In this document: positions 34,271 to 45,649 of the stretch, one piece after another
Numbering within the stretch: position 1 is the stretch's first letter
How the letters are laid out: each line of letters begins with the position of its first letter
From: Platerodrilus igneus
Taxonomy: Eukaryota; Arthropoda; Insecta; Coleoptera; Lycidae
DNA: 64,000 nucleotides
Reading direction: 5' to 3'
Assembly: GCA_036346225.1 (NCBI GenBank)
Contig: JARFIW010001088.1
Span: forward strand, 3,796,501 to 3,860,500
Position numbers and translations under genes: made by a program
The notes under the pieces: generated by a model
The model's database searches: none
Told to the model about the DNA's origin: nothing
Seen by the model: the letters and a program-made list of their open reading frames with translations, nothing else

Positions 34271-35702
34271 ACAGGGAGTTAATAAAACAACTCCTTGATT
34301 TAAAGTTTTATTTGTACACATTAAAGTTAAAATAATAATTTGTTACGTTTATTTTTCAACATAAATTAAATACCCTGTTTTTCCCTGGTTAAGTCATTAC
34401 CCGCTCGAATAAATTCCATTTCTATTCTTAAATTCTCCAACAATACCCTATATAGTGTACCTGTTCAGAATAAGCCCGTTTTAACATAATTTTAATTCAA
34501 ATCCATTCTGCTTTTAAAACGAAAATTTATTCGATAAATTAAATAGTCAATACCTTGTTATAGGTATCCGTTAATCTGTTAAATATTCCGATAACGTATA
34601 ATTGCCTTCTCTTGTGTTTCCCATCTATACACTTGTCGAAATAATGGATCCTATTATTATTTGATAGGGTATTTTCCAGTTTGCTAATCGCGCTTGATAA
34701 CGCGAGGATTGCAGTTCGAATTCATGTTATTCGAACCAATTTTTAATTTGATTTTGCAGCGTGTGCGTTGAAATATTTTCTACATTACTCGTCCCAGTAC
34801 TTCAAGAGGGATGCGCGTTTTTTTGTTCGACAAGTAGGAGGTACCTTGCGTGTATCGGTGAGTTTTTCCACGATTTCCCATCCTAATAAAATTCTCTTTT
34901 TAGCTCTTAGCTGGAGGACAAATTGGTTCTTTTCTATGTAGGCCCAACTGTTCTATGCCACAGACCAACTGCCGTTGCCTGTAGATTACTAGTGCCGTTA
35001 TGGTAACAGGGTAAATGGACCTGATTTACTCCTGATTTACTCCCGCGGGCGTGCCAACTAAGTATCCCGACACATGCAGGTATACAACTTGTTTTCTTTT
35101 GTGTATATCAAGTGAATATTCCTTATCAGCGTTGGGTGTAGTTACGTGATAAGAATCATGACAATGTAGAAATATTGTTGATAGCTTTGGCATCAATTTC
35201 TACACAGTAGACTTAGGGATTCCCAACTCCAAACTTCGCCTTGCAAAATAACTTTTTAGAGCTACGAATACAAAATGTACGGATCCGTTCCACATTCTGT
35301 TCAGAGACTGAATGCCTAACCGGTGGCTTAATTTTTAAGACACTACCTGTTTCTAAAAGTGATTATACCACTGCAAAATAGTTTTGTTAGTAGGTGCATC
35401 ATCACCATATTCACGAAGATAATTACGCTGAACTGTGATCACTGAACTCGATTGAATAAACCAAATCACACACTAAACTTTCTGCTGTGGCGTAGCCATA
35501 ACTGGTGAGTGGCGACTGCCGGCCGGCGGAAGCAGTAGCACTCTTTCCCACCACGCTCGCTCCAAGACCACGCACTGTAATCGAATATTTGCAAAACAAT
35601 CTTGACAATATACTGAACCCAAGTTCAAAACCTGCAAGTTTATTACTGGTTTCATTTTTAATTATTTTTTTTTAAAATCAAATTCTTTTTTTAAACTCCC
35701 TG
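34271..35702 (-). mobile_element. Tc1/mariner-superfamily DNA transposon, degenerate
   Basis: The ends are inverted repeats ACAGGGAGTT (34271) and its complement (ending 35702), flanked by TA within the LINE sequence that intact copies carry as ACATAGTAATT. The minus strand near 35460-35350 reads VITVQRNYLREYGDDAPTNK then TILQWYNHF, and near 35240 SLELGIPKSTV: the helix-turn-helix DNA-binding part of Tc1/mariner-type transposases. The DDE core is not readable. About 1.43 kb, inactive. Confidence 0.72.
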
Positions 35703-36079
35703 TATTGTGGTCAGTGTCTAAATCTGCTTCTGGGTAGCTTCTACAGTCTTTTATTTGATTCCTAAACCGTTGTCTAACAAGAATGTAATCTATTTGATAT
35801 CTTCCTATGTCTCCTGGCATCTTCCAGCATCTTCTAGCATGGTGTTGAAATAATGTGTTTATGATGGTTAAACAGTTTTTGTCGTAGAATTTTACCAACC
35901 TATTGTCCTTGTCGTTTTTTGTGTCTAAACCAAATAAACCTACTCTCACCTGCCATTGCTATAAAATCCCCCGTAATTATTCAATTTTCATGTCCTTTTA
36001 AAATTCTTAGTGTTTTGAATATCTTTCTAGTTCGTTTCGACCTCTTCCTTACTGTAGCTAAAAGTATATTAATTGGTAT

Positions 36080-36725
36080 TATGCTTTTTTGCAATTTGAT
36101 CCTGCTTTCTGAGCTAGCAAGTACTTATTGCGCGGCGAATTCTGTTACTCCAAGAGTAATGCAAGCTTGCTTGAATAGACACTATCCGTTGTGCATTGTT
36201 TTTCTACGTAGGCAGTGATTTTCTACGTAGGTAGTGCTCTTTCACATCGGTCAATCGTGTTCTTTTTAATATAGACCCAACTATTCTGTTATGTGGTCCG
36301 CTGGACGCAGGAATTTAGACGTTTCACTGATTCACCTCCGGGGATGTAAAAAGCACACAATAAGTATCTCGGCACATGGAGGTATGTTGCGATAGTTTTT
36401 ATATATATCGAGAGCATCTTTTTTTCTACTTTTGCTGTTTGGGCGTCGCTGGTGTTTCTTGAATTTTTTTAAATGCTTATTAGAATTTGTTCTGCAGATA
36501 TTTATTTATTTATTTTTAAATAGAAATTTTTATCTTTATGGTAAATATAAAATCGTTGCCGATGTACTTTTCTTGTCTATCTAAATCGTCCCACTCTCAG
36601 CATTTGTAGTTAACCCGGTATTTCTAAATTTCTTTATCTTTTATAGGTAATCGTGATTCGTGCGGGTCCTTATTTTGCTTTCCCTTTTATCTCGGTCTGA
36701 CCCGTGCGTTTTAACCTTACATACT
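36080..36725. mobile_element. unassigned ~645-bp insertion related to part of 34.9-35.1 kb
   Basis: It interrupts the endonuclease coding part of the LINE. A stretch at ~36270-36420 (TATAGACCCAACTATTCTGT, then TAAGTATCTCGGCACATGGA) resembles ~34935-35110 (TGTAGGCCCAACTGTTCTAT, TAAGTATCCCGACACATGCA) in the same orientation and spacing. The insertion therefore shares a repeat with the DNA transposon at 34.3-35.7 kb. No terminal repeats are clear. Confidence 0.55.
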
Positions 36726-37567
36726 GTATTTACCGGTTTAGATTCTAATCTAACCACGAGTACTCTTTCGTTCCTTTGTAAGTAGTTTTCTACAAAATGT
36801 CCTATCATTTTTCGCATTTCCTTTCTCTAATTCTGTATGAATTATTCTATAGTTTTTACTCCAAAAATATCCAGCCTCTGGCCACCGAATTTCGTTAATC
36901 CCTACTATATCTAATGCTAACCTAATCATTTCAATTTTTAAATTCTTTAGTTTCCCTACTTGTTTCACGCTTCTAACATTCCACGCTTTGACTCGTAAGA
37001 TGGTCCCTGTTCTTCTTTTCTTCTTATTGAGCTTGCCGATCATATCCTCCCAGAATTCCAAATAGGGGACGATTTTAATTCCAGAATCTTTTATCCCAGA
37101 GAATGTCATAAGTAAAACAATTTTGGTACGCTGTGTACTTGGGAGGTAATGTGGTAGTTGCCTGTTGCCTTCTACACCGCGGTAGTGTGTCTTAGGATGT
37201 CATACCGACCTATACCGTCTCTACCACCCTCAGTAGCAAAAGAGCAGCTGCCCTACTTCGGGGACCTGTCTTATTCTAGTTCCTCGCTAAAGACCCCACT
37301 AATCTGATTAAACCTATAGTTCAGCCATTTAGCTTACTGAAACACGCAAGTCATTCTACCCGTTCTAGTACTCTAGAACTTCTTCAAGGTACAAGTTCGT
37401 TTAGAACGGACCGATTCTCCAAAATGTGTTAATTGTATGGTATTCATATATCGTGATCGAACTTGTTAGAAATCTTTCACAATCCGTTTCATTGTTGAGC
37501 CTCTCTTTTCAGAGGTTAAGAACCATCAATCCTCGCCCCCTTTACCCTCCTGAAGTTGATACCCAAC

Positions 37568-37693
37568 AATTGACTTTTCAATTCTCCATCCGAAGGTACT
37601 ACTGGTCAGGAAGCGAGTTCTTTTTACCTGGAAATTTTGAATTTTGCCTAACCCTTGCTATTCCAACCAAGGTAGAGATCTTTAACGTGCGTG

Positions 37694-37768
<75 letters not shown>

Positions 37769-37910
37769 GACCTACATTTTATTTCTCATCCAAACTAAGG
37801 TGTATTTTTGTAAAAAAAATGCTCGCCTAACATTTTTGAAGCCATCTGTGTCGTGAATCGAACCCTAGACCTTGAGATCAACAGTCATACACGATGTCTG
37901 ATGCACGGAG
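37568..37910 (-). mobile_element. SINE, diverged, with a long (AC)n
   Basis: The tail (37568-37690) and head (37835-37910) match the SINE family but with many substitutions; the A box is lost and the B box is weak (GGTTCGATTC). The internal CA tract has grown to 70 bp at 37697-37766. Confidence 0.8.
37697..37766. repeat. (AC)35 microsatellite within the SINE
   Basis: An uninterrupted 70-base AC run sits exactly where other SINE copies carry a short CA run (for example about 2894-2907). Confidence 0.95.
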
Positions 37911-37929
37911 ATACCAAAGTTAGTATCCT

Positions 37930-38208
37930 ACATTTGATTTTCCAATGCTCCTCTCAAGAGTACTACATTGACCAAGAAACGAGTTTTTTTACTAGAAAAT
38001 TTTTGAATTTTGGAATTTTGCCGAACCTTTGCTATTCTAAACAAAATAGGGATCTTTAACATCCATGACAACACTCACACATGGGACTTACATTTTACCT
38101 CCATCCGAACCAAAGCGTATTATTGTGAAAAATGCGCGCTTAACATTTTTCAAGCGGTCTGTTTCGGGAATCAAATCTGGAATCATGGGATCAGCAATTA
38201 TATGCGAA
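37930..38208 (-). mobile_element. SINE, diverged second copy
   Basis: It follows the previous SINE in the same orientation. The tail (TTTTCCAATGCTCCTCTC...) and body (GCTTAACATTTTTCAAGCGG) match the family. The head is poorly preserved, with B-box-like sequence near 38170. Old copy. Confidence 0.75.
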
Positions 38209-39120
38209 CCTGTTTGAAATTAAAACCGTTAACAACTCAAATAATATACGGTTTACGCACCAACACAGCCAATGATGCGGTCAATGAAGCATCCCAACGG
38301 CTTTAAGTTTAGAAGGCACCTATATGTAGAAAAAGTTTTGTTGTATCATACTGCGAAAATTCATGTTTTATTCACGGACATCTCTATAACTAACAACGAA
38401 CGAGCAACCCAACAAATGAAAAGTGTACTAATCTTTACACCACCAGCACTAGCAAATCAAATTTTGCATTTCCATGCAATAAGACGTATGACAACATTAC
38501 GCGCCGTTGTATTCAAAGTACTTTTCCTAGTCAAAATTACTATTTGGTCAAAGTACCTTCTTGATCACGGGCGGGTTATAAGCCGTAAAATTCCGCTGTC
38601 AACAATATGGCCAGCCTTACTCTATTGTGTAAAATGCAATTCCTTATTGCGCTTGCAATAAGTAATCTACTGTCTTTTGTGTCATTGAATAGAGGAAGCT
38701 TTGTAAAGCAAATGCCCACTCATTCACACAACACGAGAGATCGGAGAGGCTAATGTAATGCAAGAGCATCTGCACCCCGGCATTGATTACAAAAGTTATG
38801 CCATGAAAACAGACAATAAACACATTACACTGCGGCGGTGATCAGCGCAAGACAGTGGCGACGTATAACAAGAACGAAGACCCCATAACCGTGGTTCAAA
38901 TACTTATGTGATGAAGTCCCTTTGAACTACACAGCGACTTAACCGAGTACAGTCCGTCAAAAGAAAGAAAAAGGAAAACATTGAACCTATGGAAATGCTA
39001 GTTTCTTCCTACAGATCAAAGTGTGGTCAGTATCCTAAAGTACTGGACCAATAGTCTTATGTAGTAGGCTATTCTCAAGACACAGATACGCCTACCGGAG
39101 AACAAAAAACAGAAACAAAC
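38209..39120. other. no supported gene
   Basis: A 129-codon plus-strand frame at 38272-38661 has no motif I recognise and an unremarkable composition. I treat it as unproven. The rest shows nothing. Confidence 0.4.
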
Positions 39121-39180
39121 GTAACTCCGTGCTAATCCCAAGGTCCTGGGTTCGAGTCCCGACACGGACCGCTTTAGAGA
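39121..39180 (+). mobile_element. SINE head fragment
   Basis: Contains B box GGTTCGAGTCC (39149-39159), a full match to GGTTCGANTCC, and CCGACACGGACCGCTT as in other SINE heads. The D-arm part is deleted and the tail is absent. The similarity ends where the LTR-like sequence begins. Confidence 0.7.
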
Positions 39181-39915
39181 TGTTGGTTACAAGAGCTATA
39201 TTAACCATACAACGAATGTTATTTACATAATTTCTGGTAGATTCTCGAAATAATTAGAACAATTGAATAAGATATAAATAATTGCTAAAGGGTTTTGCAA
39301 GTTCATTTCTAATTGAAGCTTTGATTATAATATGAGCTATAATTTATAGCTTTGAAAGTAGTGATGTGAAATAAATTAGTTATATAAAATGCCATGTGAT
39401 ATAAATTGTTGTAGTGATCGATATAAATTTATTATAGTGAGAGATATAAATTAATTGTAGTGCATCGATATTTGTACTGTTAATGATTAATTGGAATTAA
39501 ACTGTTGTGAGTGCCTTAGAATTTCAATGTAGCTACGAGTTGTTGAAAAGGCTTGTAAAAACAATTGGATAATAAAGAACTGTTGTTTGTGCAAATAGAG
39601 TTTTTGTAACACAAGCTTGATGCATGTTCAATTTAATTCATGATATGAATTACAATAAGTGTATTTATGTGATATAAATTATTGGAGTCAGTTGTTGACA
39701 AATTAACAGTTAGTATTTTGTAAATTAATAGCGCCTCGATTAATAATAATAAGCGCGTCATCATAATTACGAAGAAAATATTGTCACTTTAAGGAAGTTA
39801 GTAAAATTAGTGATTAGTTAGAAATAATTGTTCTTAGTAGCTGTAGCTGCGAGTAAAAAGATTTGTGTAATCAATTAATAATAAAGAACTGTTGTTGCAA
39901 AAAACGTTCGTTACA
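39181..39915 (+). mobile_element. LTR-like sequence with duplicated 3' part
   Basis: Starts TGTTGGTTAC and ends GTTCGTTACA, fitting TG...CA ends. Two related stretches end in AATAAAGAACTGTTGTT (about 39580 and 39885), which also appears near 3108-3120 beside the Gypsy relic (AATAAAGAACTCTTG). It may be a solo LTR of that family with an internal duplication. No coding frame. The assignment is inference. Confidence 0.5.
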
Positions 39916-40590
39916 ATATGAAGCAACCCGGTAGAGGTATTAATAGTCCAGGTTCCTCCAATGCAAACACTGTATGGATTTAAATTCGATAAGTTTGCGC
40001 GTTCCGATATGCAATCGTAGGGAAGTGGATTAGTTCAATTTCAAGGTTAAATTAAAACAAATACTACTTACAAGTATATCCTCTTAAATGCGGAAAGAAG
40101 ATACATACCTGAAACAAAAAGAACATGAGGAATATGAACAACGGAACATCAATTAAACTAATAGAGATAATATAGTGCTTGTTTAAAAAATATTCAAACC
40201 ATATTTTATGGAACAAATAGAGCATTATGTAATTATTATAAATAACATGTTTACAATCAAAAGCACATTTTGCAATTATTAGTTATCACCCAACTAAGAA
40301 CTAGGAAAACGCATATAAAATTTTAGCTTCTAAAATTGAAATGAAAACAAATATCAAGTCTAGAAAATATTTAATTAACTACTTTCTATAAGATGTATTT
40401 AAGAGAAAACAAGTTGAAAATGCAAGGCATTGTCGCAACGAACTTCCAAATGTAGACTTACTTTAAAACAAATTAAAGAAATTAAAATTATTATGTTGTA
40501 ATAATTATAAGTATTCAGATAAAATACAAAAATTTATAAACAACAAAAGAGACATTTTAATATATTTTATTTTATTGAATAAATATTTTA
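39916..40590. other. AT-rich non-coding
   Basis: No gene or recognised repeat is visible. Confidence 0.45.
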
Positions 40591-40598
40591 AAAGCTAT

Positions 40599-40645
40599 AT
40601 ATGTGTGTGTGTATGTATGTATGTGTGTTTGTGTGTGTGTGTGTA
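40599..40645. repeat. GT/ATGT-rich microsatellite
   Basis: Mixed TG, TATG and TGTG repeats immediately before the minisatellite. Confidence 0.85.
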
Positions 40646-40658
40646 AAGAAGGGGGCAT

Positions 40659-41020
40659 CATATTTCGATTCAGTTTTTTCAGAGGATTTTAAATATGTAT
40701 CGCACATTAATTTTGGACCTATTTGAAATTTTGATAAAATTAATTCCGGGGGGTCGGGTATCCGTGGTCAGATTTTGTGAGGGGTACCATATTTCGACTC
40801 AGCTATGTTAGGGGAGTCCAAATATGTATCGCACATTAATTTTGGACCTATTTGAAATTTTTGATAAAAATTAATTCCCCGGGGGGGAGTCGGGTATCCG
40901 TGGTCAGATTTTGTGGGGGGTACCATATTTCGACTCAGCTATGTTAGGGGAGTCCAAATATGTATCGCACATTAATTTTGGACCTATTTGAAATTTTTTT
41001 TTTCCCGACGGAATATCGCG
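40659..41020 (+). repeat. minisatellite, three units of ~126-139 bp
   Basis: Units begin CATATTTCGAYTCAG at 40659, 40798 and 40924. Each contains AAATATGTATCGCACATTAA followed by TTTTGGACCTATTTGAAATT. Units 2 and 3 are almost identical; unit 1 is more diverged. The flank at 41021-41200 holds a GC-rich hairpin-prone stretch (GGGGGCACGGCGCCCCCGTG) and a GGACAGACAGACGGACGAC run. No coding capacity. Confidence 0.9.
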
Positions 41021-41289
41021 GGGGCACGGCGCCCCCGTGGCCCGATTTTAACTGACATCAAAACTTAAGCTCTGGACACCGAGCTGAATCGATCGATGTA
41101 TCACACATTGATGTCCGACCATTAGAAAGGCCTCGGACGGACAGACAGACGGACGACAAATCGATTTCATAAACGAACGAAGTTCGTTGAAAATGTACTC
41201 ATAATGAGAACTTTATAGTTTACCTACTATATACCTATTAAATAACTAATGATCATCAGGGACTCTATGGTACAATTTAAATTAAATTA

Positions 41290-41837
41290 ACCAAATCGTC
41301 ATCATCATTAGGTCTTCAGTCCTGGATCTGGTTAGACGTGTACTCTCATTGTTTCCTATTCTGACTAACGTACACATTTCCCTGAAATTTACACAGTCTG
41401 CATCTATAACTATCTGATCTAGGTCTACATCTACCTCCTTTTCCTATCTCTGCTTGTAATACATCCCATACTATTCCTCAAAAATGCATTAGAACGTATT
41501 CTGCCCTTCTATTTCTCCTATCTTTTTCCACAGATATCAATGTTTCCCTACTATTTCTATAACTTATTTGTTATTAACTTTATCTGTCCATACTATCATC
41601 CTCATACATCTGAAGCATAGCATTCCAAAAGACTGCTACCGTTTTTCTGTCTACCTTTCCTACTGCCCGTATTTCATAGGCGTACTGTGCTGTGCTCCAC
41701 ACATATCCTTTCAACAATTTTCTTCTTGTTTCTATGTTTGTTGTCTTTCATCATAGGCGCTGTTGTTCCTTGTTAGATGCAGTTCGGTCCCCTTCTATTG
41801 TTTTATAATTATATACCCTATTTCTCCGACGTTCAGT
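41290..41837 (-). mobile_element. RTE-like LINE, 3' fragment
   Basis: Antisense 3' UTR (TCTTCAGTCCTGGATCTGG near 41310) and C-terminal coding region, closely similar in extent to 6871-7409 and ending at the same junction motif. Inactive fragment. Confidence 0.8.
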
Positions 41838-42190
41838 GGTTGTGAAGGGGGGTAAGCAGCCTGTGGCTGCCAAGTTCCCCCAGCACTTGAACATCTGCCG
41901 ATTTAATATTTTTTCCATATATCTTTTTGCACAGTCAACACTAGTTGCAGAAATATCACAACCAACTTTTTTAGTTGTTTATAATAATCATCATATTTAT
42001 CTGCGCTTATTTTTTCGTCATTAGGTTTTCTGCCTCAAAACTGGTTGGACACGTACCTGAACTTATTAATAATTCTGGGTTAGACTACCACAGTTCCCTG
42101 AAATTCTCGCACAGCCTTTATACGATTCGGTTCCTCTTTTATTGTTGTATAATTTTATGCCCTATTTCACTGAGATTCAATAAGGGGGTT
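41838..42190 (-). mobile_element. RTE-like LINE 3' UTR, short form, junction without SINE
   Basis: Third copy of the module at 7654-7997 and 9923-10261. Here GGTTGTGAAGGGGGG (41838-41852) is intact and single. This is the form expected before SINE insertion at 7410-7666. Confidence 0.8.
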
Positions 42191-43895
42191 ACCCAACACT
42201 TAGACATTTGCCGAATTAATAGTTTTCCAGTAGACTCTTACACACAATTAACATTATTCGAGAATATTGCCCAACCAATACTTGTAGTTGCTTATAATAA
42301 TTAATCATCATGTTTAAGTACAGTTATTTTCTCGTTACTAGTTTTTCCATCTTGGGACTGGTTGGATGCGTACCTCCATTGATTACTATTCTGAGCTAGC
42401 CTATTCATTTCCCTAAAATTCCTACAGCCTATATCTATCATTATCTGTGTGCAGTAGTCTAACCTAGGTCTACCTCTACTTCTCTTTTTTCCTATCTCTG
42501 CCTCTAATATATTCCGTACTATTCATCCTATCTCTCCTATTTTTTACCGTTTTCCTCATATTTATTTCTTCCCCTATCATTTGTAGTACTTCTTCGTTCT
42601 TAACTTTGTCTGTCCATGATATCTTCATCATACGTCTGTAGCACCACATTTCAAAAGTTCTACCTTTTTCTTGTCCGCTTCTCCTACTGTCCAGGCTTTA
42701 CAGTCGTACAGTGCTGTGGTCCACACATATATTTTAAGCAATCTTTTCCTTGTTTCTATGTTTGTTGTCTTTGAACGCAGTAGTTGCTTTTTCTTGTTAA
42801 ATGTAGCACGGCCTTGTGCTAATCTTTGTTTTATATCTTTTGCGCTTTTCCCACCTTGGGTTATTTGGCTTCCTATGTAGCAGAAATCCTTAACTTCTTG
42901 TAAGTTCTTGTTACCTATTTGTATTCTTGTTTTTGATTTATTTTCCCCTCCTTTGCATACTAGTTTCTTAGTTTTATTTTTGTTAATTTTCATACCATAT
43001 CTCTCTGTTAGAACCGTTTCCATTTCATTGAAAGCAGCTTCTAACTCTTCCTTACTAGATGCTAATATCGCTATATCATCTGAAAATCTAAGCATATCAA
43101 TTTTTTGTCCCTGCATATTAATTCTAAATGTCTTCGTGCATTTGACAGTATTCATTGCCTCTTCAGTGTACAAGTTAAAAATTAATGGGAATAGGGCACA
43201 CCCCTGTCTTGTCCCTTTCCTGATGTTTACTTCTCTAAGTCCCTGCTCTAATTCTATTACTGCTGTTTGCTCTCTGTATAAGCTATGTACTATTTGTCTA
43301 TCCCTATAACTCATTCCAATCTTTTTGAGTATTTCGAACATTTTTTTCCATTTTACATTGTCGAATGCTTTTTCCAGGTCTACAAACCCTATATACGCGC
43401 TTTCCCCTTTTACTATTGTTTTCTCCATCATCACTATTAGAGCTAAAATAGTCTCCCGTGTTCCCCTGTTTCGCCTAAACCCAAATTGATCTTCTCCTAG
43501 CATTTCTTCAGCTCGTTTTTCCATTCGTCTTTGTACAATTCTAGTTAATATTTTTGACACGTGTGCTGTCAAACTTATTATACGAAAATTTTCACATCTA
43601 TCCGCGACTTTCTTTTTTGGTATAGTTCCTATGATGTTGCGTTTGAAATCTTTGGGTATCTCGCCTGATGTTGAAATAATGTGTTTGTGATGACTAAATT
43701 GTTCTTGTCGCAAAATTCTACCAGCCTATTTCCTCTGTCGTTTCTCATGCCTAATCCAAATAAGCGTAACTACCGCTCCTTCCCTACCCTCACCTACTAC
43801 TGCATTAAAATTCTCCGTAATTATAAAATTTTCATGTCCTTTTACGTATCTTAATATGTCTTCGATATCTTGGTAGATCGCTTCTAATTAACCAC
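42191..43895 (-). mobile_element. RTE-like LINE with well-preserved reverse transcriptase
   Basis: From 43895 (endonuclease segment resembling VEAIYKDIEDILRYVKG, with GDFNA changed to ENFNA) to the 3' UTR ending near 42191. About 750 bp between the endonuclease and the RT palm are deleted near 43700. The RT core and C-terminus are largely open. 5'-truncated within the endonuclease. Confidence 0.9.
42628..43713 (-). CDS. RTE-like reverse transcriptase, 361-residue chimeric frame
   Basis: The longest retrotransposon frame of this family in the window. The first ~16 residues come from endonuclease DNA read out of frame, because a deletion fused it to the RT. After that: GEIPKDFKRN, then LGEDQFGFRRNRGTRE, motif A FVDLEKAFDNVKW, motif B region KGTRQGCALFPLIFNLY, motif C as FSDDIAIL with both catalytic Asp residues present, then MKINKNKTK and KDFCYIGSQI. 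It ends before the usual GRPR tail owing to a frameshift near 42640. The catalytic residues are intact, but the frame lacks endonuclease and fingers and has no obvious promoter. Confidence 0.8.
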   Translation of the reverse strand: MRQEQFSHHKHIISTSGEIPKDFKRNIIGTIPKKKVADRCENFRIISLTAHVSKILTRIVQRRMEKRAEEMLGEDQFGFRRNRGTRETILALIVMMEKTIVKGESAYIGFVDLEKAFDNVKWKKMFEILKKIGMSYRDRQIVHSLYREQTAVIELEQGLREVNIRKGTRQGCALFPLIFNLYTEEAMNTVKCTKTFRINMQGQKIDMLRFSDDIAILASSKEELEAAFNEMETVLTERYGMKINKNKTKKLVCKGGENKSKTRIQIGNKNLQEVKDFCYIGSQITQGGKSAKDIKQRLAQGRATFNKKKQLLRSKTTNIETRKRLLKIYVWTTALYDCKAWTVGEADKKKVELLKCGATDV

Positions 43896-44598
43896 ACAAA
43901 TTTTAAATTAAAAACGTTATTCCACCACCAAATGGTCATCATCAGTAGTAATAATTTAGAAAAACAATAAAAACACATTAAATTGTGCAACAATACTTCT
44001 GGGCATATTCTACTCACTACGTGGGCTAAATTGAACCTTTACAACATATTAACTTTTAACCCCATAGGAAATTGTTCTCCCCGTGCAGGCTAATACTCGC
44101 CACAGCCCACATGAATAAACTTTCTAAAAAGCAAAATATAAGATCACAGCAAGATTTGACCCTGAAAGATTCCAATTTGTACGTGTGTACTCTACTAGAT
44201 ATTTTTCTTCTTTCAATTACTAGCTGGACCTGAAATGATGATTTAGGCTTTGCAGAAAGGTCTAAGATATTATTTCATCGTATTAACTGTTGTCGTGATG
44301 TTTAAATTTAATAGTTGGCTTTAGTCTTGAATTTGAACGTCCCTTCCTGTCAATATCTGACGTAACATTAAAAAACTTAACACTGTCTTATACAAAATGC
44401 TAAGTCTAATTGGAAGTAAAGCTGATCTAATAGTGACACGATAAAAATTTGCCGATCTTCCAATTCTATTAACGGCGAATGTAACTGAATTGAAAGAGCG
44501 TCTAAGTACAAGTTGGAAGATTATAAGTTAGAATCCTATTGTCAGTGTCTTTACATAGCTCTATCTTAAGTGATCATTTAAGCTTTGCAAAAACTCCT
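43896..44598. other. non-coding, short internal similarity
   Basis: No gene. The sequence at 44239-44275 (GATGATTTAGGCTTTGC) resembles 44572-44590 (GATCATTTAAGCTTTGC), which adjoins the tRNA-like sequence, hinting at an old repeat. Confidence 0.4.
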
Positions 44599-44662
44599 AA
44601 GGATTCGAACCTGCATCTTCGGTTTTCGCAACCGATGCGCTATCCAATTACGCCACCTGGGC
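44599..44662 (-). tRNA. tRNA-like sequence, probably a pseudogene
   Basis: On the minus strand: A box TGGCGTAATTGG (44644-44655), D stem GCGT/GCGC, five-pair anticodon stem TCGGT/ACCGA with loop TGCGAAA, and a perfect B box GGTTCGAATCC (44601-44611). Position 33 is G instead of U, only three T-stem pairs form, and the 3' acceptor strand does not pair with GCCCAGG at the 5' end. It is therefore a broken tRNA gene or the head of another SINE. The body is most like arginine tRNAs from memory, but I do not assign an isotype. Confidence 0.6.
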
Positions 44663-45640
44663 GACTGATGACAATTGAAAAATTATACAAACCTAAATCA
44701 TGTACGCAACCATACATCAACCTAACTTTCAACTACGTTCGGCATTTTTATCAATCATATCTGACAGTGTCAAGTGTTTGACTTATGCCAGACACAGGCA
44801 GGAAGCGACGGAACGCCAATTATTAAATATACATATTGGATGATTGTACAAAGCAAGTCGATTATTAATACAAAGGTAATAGTTAATAAGATGAAATAAT
44901 AACTTAGACCTTAATGCAAAATCTAAATGATCGTATCAAATCGAGCGTTCACTCAACCAAGTCTTATAATTTAATATCAATGTTTCATCCACTTATATTG
45001 TTTTAAAAAATTCAACTTCATGCAAAATGGTCTATTTCTCATATTTATCATTACCAAACTATTTAGTAATATCCGTCCATTACGATTTATCTTCAATATT
45101 TAAGAAAACTTTATTTTACAGTACTTTTAATTAGCTTTAATCGCCTATCTCCAATTTTAATACATTTCAAATAATTATCAGTGCTAAACATTATACATAT
45201 TGTGTACAAATTTAATTATGTAAGGTGTATGCTATCAAAAGTATCGTTTAGTCACGTCGGCGTTTCAATTAGCACTCGCCGTCCGGATTGGAGTTTTATA
45301 AACCAAATTCCTCTGACGTAATTCTTTCTGCCGCAGTTTCAATAATCTTCACGTCGTTTTGCAATGTATCTAATAAACGTTCCAGTATATTCGAGAATTG
45401 GGTTCATTGACATTCTGGTGCCTTCCCTGTAATTAGTTTTTATTGTTTCTTGCTTTTTTCTGTCAACGCCATCAACTGCGAGCCGCTAGCACAAACCGGG
45501 CAGGTTTTCATACCTACTGCCACATTCTTTCCAAAATTATTTTGTTAAGTTTTTCTTTTTTTTCTTTTTATTTCTGTGCCAATTCTTAATTTTGGCAAGA
45601 CCTTATACGGAATTAGTTCTAAAATTTATAAATTTTACTT
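44663..45640. other. AT-rich non-coding
   Basis: No supported gene or repeat. Slightly GC-richer around 45240-45500 with no frame of note. Confidence 0.45.
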
Positions 45641-45649
45641 CCTTTTCTC

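Larger units (their letters stand above)
31591..37420 (-). mobile_element. RTE-like LINE, nearly full-length but split by three insertions
   Basis: The 5' UTR lies at ~37420-37110. The endonuclease N-terminus (36750-37109) has AWNVRSVKQVGKL and INEIRWPEAG; its later part (35662-35949) has RYQIDYILVRQRF and DTDHN. The linker and RT N-terminus (33321-34262) include NNKAPGTDKVQ and GETIVIPKDFKRN-like sequence. The RT thumb (32287-32583) and 3' UTR run to 31591. Subtracting the insertions (34271-35702, ~36080-36725 and ~32975-33405) leaves about 3.2 kb, consistent with a complete RTE element. Stops and frameshifts throughout make it dead. Confidence 0.88.

Noticed and set aside
38272..38661. 129-codon plus-strand frame
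   Set aside because: No recognisable motif, no conserved neighbour, and frames of this length can occur by chance in this stretch.
40659..41020. CRISPR-like array
   Set aside because: Units are contiguous long repeats without unique spacers, and the window is clearly eukaryotic.
42671..43309. plus-strand frames opposite the RTE reverse transcriptase
   Set aside because: Antisense shadows of the real RT frame.
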